From assembly GCA_936440205.1 (NCBI GenBank), contig OW387149.1:28721151-28785150 (forward strand): a stretch of DNA of 64,000 nt, written 5' to 3'. Made by a program: the position numbers and the translations under genes. The stretch's first letter is position 1, and every line of letters begins with the position of its first letter. This document shows positions 21,552-33,500 of the stretch, in pieces. The DNA comes from Lepidonotus clava (taxonomy: Eukaryota; Annelida; Polychaeta; Phyllodocida; Polynoidae). Below the pieces are notes generated by a model, which saw nothing but the letters and a program-made list of their open reading frames with translations, made no database searches and was not told where the DNA came from.

Positions 21552-24500
21552 ATGGCCGGCCTAAAGTCCAAGCAGGTGACTTAATCAGTACTCATTTTTC
21601 TTATCTAATTCAACTTTATGATACATAATGGTCTTCCTCTCAAAGTAATCTAGGTATGTCCAAAGTCACAAATCTAGATTATAGCATTACAAAATTTCTG
21701 TAAAAACAAAACAGTTATTTTCATATAAATCCTAATCCACGCATTCATACTTGTATCCATCAGGGGGCAAAATTTAATCTTGAATTTGGGGCACAAAGTT
21801 TGGAAATGTTAGTCGTATGAAATGTAGGAGTAGTGGTAGGCAAGGCCAGAGGTCCCAACCTAACATAAACAGAATGTTATCGTGATGTTCTGATTAGGTC
21901 AGGTATTAACCTTACCTAAACAGAAATTAACTGTCAAGCTGACCTAAACAGAATGTTACTGTGACATATTCTCTTTAAGTGAGGTCTAAACCATACCTAA
22001 ACAGACATTACTGTGACATTCTTATTTCCATAAGTTCATAATATTGGCTTCATAATAAAATGGCAAGAACATTACCAGAACGTCACAATGTTACATTGCA
22101 ACAGTTGGATGCAGCAACGCTATTGGGAGTCATCAAAAGAATGTCACTGTAATGTTACAACGTAACGTAACAAGACCAATCCAGAACGTTGCTGCAACAT
22201 TATCATAATTGAATAATTAACTTCCCATTCATGAAATTTGGGAGATTCTATTTTGTTGTTGAGTATACCCATATGTTAGGGTTGGGACACTGTGGTCCAC
22301 CCACAAATCTTTTCTTTAAAAAAAACTAACATCATTATTTAAATCAGAGGCTTTCTATACCTCTCATCCCCCCTAATCCAGAACATGTTTCCTATATAAT
22401 TCCCTACATTCATTAAATCAGAATCAATTTATGTTTACCTTTGTAAAGCCCGTGAAGCCAGCAGCAGGAGGAATTGCACTCTATGAAGGTAATGTCAATT
22501 TGTACTAAATGTAAATTACTTAAATTGAAATCATGAAACTGTGTTATAATTGATTTCTGGTTCCATATACTTCGATGGCAGTAATCTATCTGGCTAGCTT
22601 TAATTGTACCTAGACATTATCAATGACAAGGAATCAGGAACAAAACTTGCTTTTACATGGTGTATGGCATGCTATTTTACCGTACAATTTTCGTGAGAAA
22701 GAAAGAAATGAAATGTTATTCAATGTTTGCTTATTAAGTACAAATCGCATAATTAGACAATTTTCACATACCTAAATTCCTTAGAATCATCTTGATTTAT
22801 GATCTCTGAAATGCCCTTAGATGAAAATAATTAAGACATTTCTGGGGGCTCACTATTTAAGATAAATGTTATATTTGGCTGAATCTAGGACATAGGTGCA
22901 CAACCTTTGAAGGTGGTGATCCACAAGACGAACCTTTCTAACACGACGAAAAAATAGAGGCCAACCGACTTTAGGACCGACGTTTTTTTGTCAGTCCAAA
23001 ATCGGTTGGGTAAAGCCCTGTTTCCACCAAACGACATTTTGCTAAAGACAACCTAAGACTTGTAAAGATTTGTAAATCTTTCATGGTTGTTCATACAATC
23101 GTTCAGTGGAAACACAAAATCGTTGATAAAGACATTTGTGAACAACTGCAAACGACCTTTGCTCAAGACAAAAGTAAAAGATTTGCAAACGACCAAATAT
23201 CAAACCTGTTTAATATTTCTGGACGACAAATGCCAACGATTTCTTCCAAGAGCAATTAAAAGCAATTAAACGCATTGTTCCTCATGTTTTCTACCTCATG
23301 TCGGTGGGAATAGGCGTCCACAATGTCCCAGAATTGTCCAAATATCATCGTTCAGTGGAAACAACAATTATTTCATTCACAAAAGATTTTTTCACCAGAC
23401 AGATTACTGAAGATTATAATTCTTTATAGTCGTCACTTATTCTCAACCTGAATCGCTCGGTGGAAACCCGGCTTAATTAAACCACTTGGTCTAAAATTGG
23501 TCCAGAATCGGTCCCCTACCCATGATCCACGACGAAGTTAAATACCGATTGTTTCTTTGTATTCTAGATTACGAATTAATAGGAAAATAACGGAAAACAT
23601 CTGCATTGCTTCCTATCTTCACCCACCCCAACCTGTTCAATGTTAGCTACCATTGGACACAGAGTAATCAGAGCCACAAGCAGAGTGGCAGTTGAAGTAA
23701 ATGCTGGTTTATCAACTCTTACATATCACTATGAAATAAAGGGTAAAACACCAGGACCCAGCAAAATGACACCCTGAAGCCCCATTTGCCCTGGCCTGTG
23801 GTTTTGTCATACTGAGCTGCGAAAAGATGATCGTATATACATTTCCAAATGATCTCAGGTGTGATGAATGCCTATTCATCAGTGTCAAAAAGTCAGATAC
23901 CGAAAATAATGGAATAATACAGTAAAAGTGTATTTTGTGTACGGGACCGAAACCCGAAAGGACCGAAACCCAAAAGACCGAAACCTGAAAAGCTAAGACA
24001 AAATGTAAACTGGATGTGACGTCATTAAGATCACGTGACTTGAGTTGGCCAATCAGAGCCGAGTATCAGGGTATAAAAAAAGGGGGGGGGGAGGGGTGAG
24101 GCCCAGAATAAACAGTTCCTTCTTGGTACTCCTTATGTCAACATGTGTTTTCTTCCATTAGAATAGCCCTCAAAGAGATTAAGACCAATAATAGGATCAA
24201 ATGACAAGTAGTTTTCTAAAAAGTAAGGCAATTATGTTTATGAGTAATTAAGAAGTAAACAGGAACGAAGGCCCGAGAGCCCGAGGGACCGAAGTATGAC
24301 ACGAAGGACCGGATTCCCCTCGGAAGCGGTACGGAGCCCGGAAATCGGACCGGTACAAAGGCACGAAAACATCAGCGGTCGGTCCACTCCTGTAGGTACG
24401 ACAGCACGAACGGCTTGGCCCGACGCTACCAACCTTTAGGCGAGCGTTGGCTGGACACCTTGCGGGAACACGAGAGGACCGGTGCGAATGGATGACGGAA

Positions 24501-27500
24501 CGGCCTAACCCAGCGAAATACCCTCTTACTCCTCTTTGGGCCGCCCCCTATTCAAGAATTGTCCAATGAGCCTTCCCCCGGCAACAGAGACTCCGGTCCG
24601 CCGTACCCAATGCCCGGAATGACGCAGGACTGATTGACCAAGGCCCAACCACACCCCCCCCCCCCCTCCCCCCAACTAATAGGGCAAGGCACGACTCTTG
24701 TCCGCACATCTCAGCTTCTTGATCCGGCTTTTTCGCCAGACTTGAAGCTAAGTATGACAAAATGATCGCAAGCCAGCAAAATTGATCACATAGCATTCAC
24801 ACTGAGAAGTAAGCTCCCTTGCAATCATTTTCGGCTCCATTTTCGCAAGGAAAATCATCTTGAATTGCACAGGTTCTCTACAAACATATTAAAAAGGTTG
24901 AATAATTTTGCAAAGATTGTGGTCGCAGAGGGTTACGATTATCCAACGTTACCAATATTAGCAGAGATCTACGACAAACCACATTCACCAGGGCGAATGG
25001 GGCTTGACCCAATATGGCCACATGAGTGGTGGCCTGAAGCTGGTGATCCACGTTGCGACAAAATTGGACCGATATTCAACCGATTTTTAAAATATTGTCC
25101 AAAATCGGTCCAGAATCGGTCCAGAATCGGTCCAGAATCGGTCCAGAATCGGTCCAGAATCGGTCCAGAATCGGTCCAGAATCGGTCCAGAATCGGTCCA
25201 GAATCGGTCCAGAATCGGTCCAGAATCGGTCCAGAATCGGTCCACTTTTGAAAATATCGCAACGTGGATCATGTCAGCCCTCATGTTTTTTCCAACTGAT
25301 TTCCAAACCGACACATGTGAGACTAAATTATTCCAACCGATTTCCAACCTGTTTAATAATTTTGGACCGATTTTGGACCGACATGGACCGATTTTAGACC
25401 GATTTTATTATGTCTAAGCATTTTCAGTGTTATTTCATTTATTTTTGGGAATAATAGAACGATAATGTTACCAAAATATATCAGAATGAATTATCTTTCA
25501 TATGATATATTTTTTAATGCTTTTTTTTTTATCATTTCACTATTTATTAATCAAACAGATTCAATAATATATATTTCTGGTCGTAATGACAATATTTAGA
25601 CATGAAATATTAAAATATTTCCAGAATTTTGATAATTAGTGAACCGATTTTTTTTCTCACTGTTTTCCTATTAATTTGTGGTCCAGTAAGCTAGGAAATA
25701 ATCGGTTTTCACCTTCACAATGGATCATGGGTAGAGGAGCGATTCTGGAACGATTTTGGAGCGATTCTAGAACCAGTAGGTTTAATTAAGGCCTGTTTCC
25801 ACCGAACGACATTATGGTAACGACCATGAACGATTTACAAATCTTTTGTAATCGTAAGTAAAATCGTTCAGTGGAAACACAAAATCGGTGGTAAAGACAT
25901 TTCAAAATGACTGCAAACGACCTTTCTGAACGACTAAAGTGCAGGATTCACCAACGACCAAATATCTAACCTGTTTAATATTTCTGGACGACAAATCCCA
26001 AAGACTTTTTCCAAGAGCAATTAAAAGCAATTAAATATATTGTTCCCTGACTTTTCTAAGCTCTGTTGTACAGAAAAGTCGTGCAGATTCTCTAAAAAAT
26101 CGTTCAGATATCAGTTTTTTAGTCGTTGAGTGGAAACAAGAAGTTGTGCCTTTCTGAACGACTAAAATGAGCAAAGATTTTTATTTTTTACAGTCCTTCA
26201 TGGTCGTTAGGAACTATCCATGAAAGTCGTTCAGTGGAAACCCGGCTTTAGACAACCGATTTAGGACCGACAAAAATCCGTCGGTCCGAAAATCGGTTTG
26301 GTCCTATTTTTTCATCGCTTTGGAAAATGTCGCAACGTGGATCACCAGCTTGATAGGTAGGGTGCCGGATTGTAATGCAGGCAGCCGAGGTTCAACTCCC
26401 AGCTGCGAAATGCACCTGTTAAGGCGGTGATCCACTTGCGACAAAATTGGACCGATACTAAAACCGATTTTCAATTTTTTTCTGTCTTCAAAATCGGTCC
26501 AAAATCGGTCCAAAATCGGTCCAAAATCGGTCCACTTGAAAATGATCGTGATGTGGATCATGTCAACCGATTTTTTCCAACCAATTTCCAACCGATGATG
26601 GTCCGACAAAATTATTGAGCATGTTTAATGTTTTTGGACCGATTTTGGACCGATTCTGGACCAATTTCATTAAGTCCAAACATTTTCCATGTTATTTCAT
26701 TCATTTAAGGGTCAATTAGATTGCACTTTTACCATAGTTTAGGAAATAGAATTCGGATTCAAGTATTACTCTATTTGATGCTCTACAATGGATATTTATT
26801 GTTTTTAATTATTACTATTCAAATACACTAAATAATATATATTTCTGTTCCATTAATGCTATTGATGTGTATAATGCAAAAATGTTTGTTGAATCCATGC
26901 GATTTTTTTCCCTATGTGTTGCTACTAATTTGTTCTCTAAAAAACAAGGAAACAATCGGTTTTGAACTTCACCATGGATCATGGGTAGGGGACCGATTCT
27001 GGACCGATTTAAGGACCGACACATTTAATTGCCTACACGATTTTTGAAAGACAAAAATAAATCGGTTCTGAAATTGGTTGGTACCTCTGGTTTTTGTCGG
27101 TTGACTTTTCGTCGCAACGTGGATCATTAGCTTTAGTATTAAAAACACACATTGTTCCAGAAACGAGAAAAGCCGTGAAGGAATCTACAAATGTACAGGT
27201 GGGAAAGATGCGGGCCCTCATCCCAATCCTGGTAAAGCTCATCTTCTTCACAAACATGTTAAAGTGTGGCAGTATCAAATGTGAGTTCTAATATTATGTA
27301 TTGAATTTAATAAAAGGAAAATACCCAATAAAATATTGATATTGATAGCCTTTTTCCACACGTCCTCAGCTAATCTCTAGTCCTTAAAACGACATTTTCT
27401 TAAAGAAAAGATTATGTTCATTCCCTTCACTGGCTTGAGTTATTCTAATGGCAATTCATGTTATCTGCACGGTTCTATGCAAGGTGATCTGTGTATGTGT

Positions 27501-30500
27501 CACTGGTGCATGGAGCATAATTTAAGGATGTAGGCCTGTATGACTTTGTATAGACTTGGTATTTCATTTGGCTCAGAAGTATCACCATGCTTGAAAGAAA
27601 GTATTTCTTCTCTTGTTTTTAGTTTGTAAGTTGACGTGTTTCATTATCTAAAAATTTCTGAAGCTTGAACTTAGAACGCATAATATTACACATTGAACTT
27701 CACTGAGAAAGGTTTGAATTGTCTTATTCGTACTTTTTAGTTCCAATGTGGGCTAATCCCCCGGTGTGTTGGCCAAAAGACATCCCTTATGCTGACCCCA
27801 ACAACAGAAGAGGCAACGTGGCCAAACTACGGGACGAGCAATTATCAGCGATGTTCCGCTTCCTTGTGAAGAAGTTTAAGGTTTGTTAATTTCATACTGA
27901 GCAATATATTATTTTCTCCCCCTTGATGAAGGTCAAATAGCAACCACCAGTTTACCACAAGTAAAATGTTCTAAATACCATTTGCTAAAAGTACAATCAA
28001 GTAGTAGCATTCATTCTTTTTTATTATTTTCCAACTATCTCTTTTACAAATAGCCTTTTCAATAGTATTGCGGGTACGTTAACCATGTAACACAAACATG
28101 ATATCAACATATTTTCAATAATCCAACCACACTTTCTCATACATCAATGTTTTTATATTAATTGCTTTCAATTGTTTAGTAAATTCATATATATTCTGTT
28201 TCTGTTCATCTAATAAATCCCATAACTTACATGATAAAAAGGGGCTTCTTAATACCCTTTCCTTTTGGTGAATGCTTTCCTTAATTTTACCTTGTTAGTG
28301 TTACTCTGCGCAATTCTACATGAGGTCTATAGTTATTAAGAATATCCTTAATCCTACTACACTGATAGTACTATGAGTTCCGAAGTTAGTCACTATTGGC
28401 TAACTTGTGTAAGTCATTTATGGGTTAGCCCTTTTGACTAACTTTGTTGATAATTTCTCAGTCATTAGGACTATTTTGTGACCAACAGGTCACATGGCTA
28501 AATAAGTGATCACATGACCACCAGGAAAAAGGCATACACAAGGAAACAGAATCCACAGCATGTTAAAGTGAATGTATAAATATATATATATCTTTATACA
28601 TTCACTTTAACATGAAACGTTTTCTTCTATTTAATAATTGTGTCAAGCCAATTCCAATTCTAAAGCCGGTATTCCACATACCGAAAATACTTGTTCCCAA
28701 CTTTCGTTGCGTTTTCAGCACCAACTATGTGCCGAAAATGGGCCAAAAAAGCACCGAAGGTGGGAGCTGCCAATTTTCACCGGTAAAATTGGTTGCTGAT
28801 TTATTATTGGCAGTAAATATTTGCTAACACATTTGCAATTGTAATGGCAAAGCTGTCGTTTATAAATCGGCACTGGCAAAATTATAACAGCTCCAAATCT
28901 GCAGTGCACTTTTGGTAGATGGAACATGGCCGCTTAACTTTTAGGAAAAATTGTTGAACAATGAATTATTGACCTTTACCATGACCGTGCGCAGTACCCC
29001 ACTCTGCCCACTTTTGGGGCTTTTGGTAACTAGGTCACTTCACTTCCAATACCTTAACTATGGGAAAGCCCTAAAAAAGTGTTTTGATTTGAAGTCACCA
29101 GGGGGCACCACCTTAATGAAAAAGATGTATACTAGAAAAGATATTAACGGGCAACAATTTACAATTTCTTCATGTATGCGACTTTCCAACATCAGGATGA
29201 AGACGGACGTATCCGACAGGAGCTGGGCATCTCAGCTAACAGGCGACCCGTGGTAGACATATTGGCGATAGTAGAGGCCTGTCTCAGGGCGGCGGCCTCA
29301 GAAAACCCTGGGGCACATCACATTGGGCGTCTGGCAGGTAAAGGGTGTTCAACATTTCAAAACTTGGACTTTGGTAGAGTTATTGGCTACACCAGGCTGT
29401 AGTAGAAGCCTGTCTTAGGGGTGTGGCCTCAGAGAACCCTGCGCTCCCTCTAAATCCGTTACTGGGAGTGGTTATATTCACAAAATATCCTGACCAGTAT
29501 TAAGAATACAAGTTATGGGATGTTTATGGCTTGTTAATGCAGAAATTAAGACAGATTCTTTAACAAATCTCAATCTTTAAAATTGCATTTTGTATACGCA
29601 CATTTGTTATATTTATCTCCTTTCCCTCACAAAATGTTTGCAAGAGGATATACAAGTAAAAATTGTCTCTCCTTTTGCCAAGGACAGTAATTCTCATCCT
29701 GCATTGCTGGGTTTTCTTTGTTATGTTCATGGCATTCATTACTTCTTTTCTGTCTATTCAAGATGCCATTGGCACAGCTCAAGCTCATTACACACCCGAA
29801 GATTTTAAGAGTTGTAGTTTACTCTATGAGGAAGGCACAAAACTAGTCTTCCACAAACAACAATTGTCTATTGAGGAACTGGATGAACGATGTGCAGAGA
29901 TATTAAGTACGTAATCTAACTTGGTCATTTAACATTATTAATTATGTGTTTAGTCCTATATGTATAATGAGACGCCTTTTTTTACTCCGGATAAGAAACA
30001 CTGTAATCTAGCCATATATCTTCCTACTCATAACTTGGCAAATACATCATATGATGTCACTTACCTTTATAAATATAGATTAGTTATCTGAATATTTTTT
30101 CCTATTCATTCTTCCAATTATACTTTACATTTTTGAATATTTTGCCTGATTGTAATTTGTTCTGAAAATATTTTAGTTAAAGCCAAGGAAGAACTGCCCA
30201 TGGATGCTGATTACAGAGGGGTAATTATATGTGATTTTCAAAACATTCTAAGTTACACCCAAAGTTGTTGTTGTTGTTGTTTTTTTTTTGTTTTTTTTAT
30301 TAAATGCAGGTTACCCTGATCTTCCAGATGTCAAACATAATTTCATGAATGTTATTTATTACCATCATACAAAATACACTTATTTGCAGTCAAGAATACA
30401 GTCACAACATTTCCATTATTCATCATAATGTCATACATAACTTATAAAAAAAATTATATGTGCGGTTCTCATTCTTCTAATACCGTTTGACTTGTTATAG

Positions 30501-33500
30501 CTCTTCTAGTTTTTGTATATTTCCAGGAATTTTATCCCAATATTTAACAGGCTGAATGACAGAACCCATGTTTAAATAATGTGTAGGATGTTGGGAGTTT
30601 AGGAAGCTAAAACCTAGAAGATGTTCTGTGTTCAATTGACAGGAGACTGGTGCTAACATCCAAGTCTTTGAATCGTCAGGCCTAGAAACTACAGAACACC
30701 CTCATCCTCCAACGACGTAAGTATGATAATGCCATTTGCACCATGCATTTCTTCCTCTACATTACTTATGACCCTGGGCATTTTCATGACTTCCAATTCA
30801 TCTTTTATTGAGCTGGCAAATATTTCATATTTAGATGCAAAGATTTTCTAATTAGACTTTTTCATTCAATGAGCTTACCTGTCTATATTGATATCATATT
30901 ACCTAAACATTGATTTTATAATGAATATATTACCGAACCTACTGCCCAGTTAGAGGACTGCAGAATGGGCATTTGATCCAAGGCTTAAACGACCGTTTCA
31001 CAGGCAGAAATAAAGACTAAATTGAAGGGCAGTAAATGTCCTTGAAAGTCCTATCACTGAAGTGTGTGAAGTACAGATACATCGAATGCTTCTCTATATA
31101 TTCAGATCCCACCCACTTGTGAAGGTACAGCCGGTCAACAATACATCTGAGCTTTCAGAGGTTTGTACAAGCATCAACCAGGCAGATCACTTACATCAAG
31201 GATATAACTCCAGACAGTTGGCGATTGGTCCCAGCAGTAGACATCCAATTTCCATCTCTCAAGGACATACATCTGGACAGTTGGGGATTGCTCCCAACAG
31301 TAGCCTTCCCAGTCATCTGTCTCAAGGTCAAACTTCTGGACAGTGGCAGATTGCTCCAAGCAGTAGCCTTCCCAGTCATCTGTCTCAAGGTCAAACTTCT
31401 GGACAGTGGCAGATTGCTCCAAGCAGTAGCCTTCCCAGTCATCTGTCTCAAGGTCAAACTTCTGGACAGTGGCAGATTGCTCCAAGCAGTAGCCTTCCCA
31501 GTCATCTGTCTCAAGGTCAAACCTCTGGACAGTCGGGGATTTCTCCCAATAACAGTCTTCCCAGTCATCTGTCTCAAGGTCAAAACTCTGAACAGTGGGG
31601 GATTAGTCCCAGCAGCAACTATCCCAGTCCTGTCTCCCAAGCTCATACCTCCAGTTGTTTGGGAATGGTTCCCAGCAGCAGCAGCCGTCCCAACCCAGTC
31701 TCTCAAGGTCATACGTCTTGCCAATCGAAAATGTGTCCCAGCGGCAGTGACTTCAAACCAGTGTCTGAAGGTCAAGGTAGCAGGTATGCAAATAATAGTT
31801 TCTCATCTGACACTATCTAACAAATGCACCTTTAATATCTGAACATTATGTTTGTTGTAATTCGATTTTTAGATGAGTGAAGCATTCATGAGTTTAAACA
31901 AGGAGGTGTGTTTTCCAGATCAACATTTTGTAGCAATTATGTATTCATTTATGAAAATTCAAATATTTCTCAGCTATATAGATTGATTCTATTTTTGTAC
32001 TTAATAGTAGTGGATACATATTATCATACGGTAGTAGGTATTCCAACATAATTCCTCCAGGTGGGACATAGGTCTCTAATATCGAAGGTTAAGTTAATCT
32101 GTTTAAAATGTCTTTACAGCCCAGAGGTCAGCATCAGAGACCTTGACAGTAAAGAGTCACTGTTGCCTGATATAACTGGAGAGAAGGCCAACGACAATGA
32201 ATCGGACATTCCTACAACTGGAAGATTTGTCTGCAAGTAGGTGTAATAGTATTATGTCTAAAAGCTGCAGCCATTGAATGGGCAAATTTATAGAAAAATA
32301 TGTATGATCATGTAATAACTAATTCTGTTACCATCAATTATTCATTTCTGGCCGACCTGATATTTTCGGGAAGAAATGAAAAATGTTTTATGTATTACTT
32401 CATCAAAGGTTATTCTTTCATTTTCAATATACAAAAAAAGATATGACATTCAATAAATCTATCACCTTCATCTTTTAACATCCAATTAAGTTTGTTGTGT
32501 TCCACAGAAACACGTCCAATGTTAATGTTATTATTTTCTATTGCATTAGCAGCCAGGAGAATGAAGTCCAATCGATCGGATGTCAAATTCAGAGCAAGTT
32601 GATGCCTGAGGCGGATTCGGAGAAAAGTAGTGAAAGACATCTCCAATCAACTGAAACAAACTTCAAGTAAGTGTTATTCTTTATAGAGTCCTCAGAAATA
32701 AGCTCTTCTTTGTCCATGTTATTCAGGCGGTAGACCAATCGCTATTCACTATGTGAGGGCAAATGCTAGTTGTAAAGGTTATGGGCAAGTGGTGAATTAA
32801 CTACACTTATAACATGACAAAATCTTCACGGACTGCCATCATCTACGTTTGAGTAATTTTCTTAAGTGCCCAAGCCCGATTGTAATGGCTTAGGACTTTG
32901 ACCTGAATTACAATATTTTGATTCTACAAGAAAGTTGTTATTATGTGTCCTTTACAGACAAGACGTGGGGGGTAACAGCCTTATAACTGATTCTCGTGGA
33001 CATGGAATAGGGGTGACAGCAAAAGCTGATGACCTTGTAAGAAGCATTTCGTCAGATACATTAAAAGGACCAATTCAAGGGTGAGTGTGATTTTGTTACA
33101 GGCATGCGATGAGGTTTTAGCAATTTCAATGCATCAGAAAACCCACACTGAATATATTTTTTGAGAACTTTATTTACATTTTCACGCGCATCACATGATC
33201 TTGCAGGTGTTAAGTGATAATGATTGATTGTAATATTATTCAGTTCAGACAAATAATGGAATAATGATGAGCAAGGGCATAATGATGACACTGGGAAAGA
33301 AGGAGAGGTGTGTCGAGGTTGGTCTGAGCCTTCAGCTAAAAATGTTCAGGCCTTAGTGCTAATCAATAGTTAGCACAAATATTTTAAATCAACCGCTTGA
33401 ATTTCATTTTAGCACCTTGTCTCCCAACATCTCCCATACTTTGATTCCCCTTGCCATAGGACATTTTAGGTAGAACTCATATACTCTCTTCCTACTCTTA

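Larger units (their letters stand above)
25042..26346 (+). mobile_element. TIR element, 1.3 kb, GGTGATCCAC family, with internal minisatellite and MITE insertion
   Basis: Perfect 18-bp inverted ends: GGTGATCCACGTTGCGAC on the left and its complement on the right. AGCT on both sides looks like a 4-bp target duplication. The interior carries many ACCGATTTTGGACCGA-like motifs, an 11-bp minisatellite (25101-25244) and an inserted MITE (25798-26248). No transposase frame was seen. The frames across the minisatellite are artefacts. Confidence 0.8.

Noticed and set aside
25101-25244. CRISPR array
   Set aside because: The repeats are head-to-tail 11-mers without spacers, in an animal intron.
25053-25397. 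Frames of 86-128 residues reading NRSRIGPESVQ repeats on both strands
   Set aside because: Produced by the 11-bp minisatellite inside a TIR element, not by a gene.
27094-27291. Possible extra exon of the 13-exon gene in intron 2
   Set aside because: The frame overlaps the end of a TIR element, and exon 2 joins exon 3 in phase without it.
31191-31775. Minus-strand frame of 194 residues and a shifted plus frame of 205 residues
   Set aside because: Both are by-products of the 63-bp coding repeat in exon 8. Only the frame with spliced, phase-consistent neighbours is accepted.
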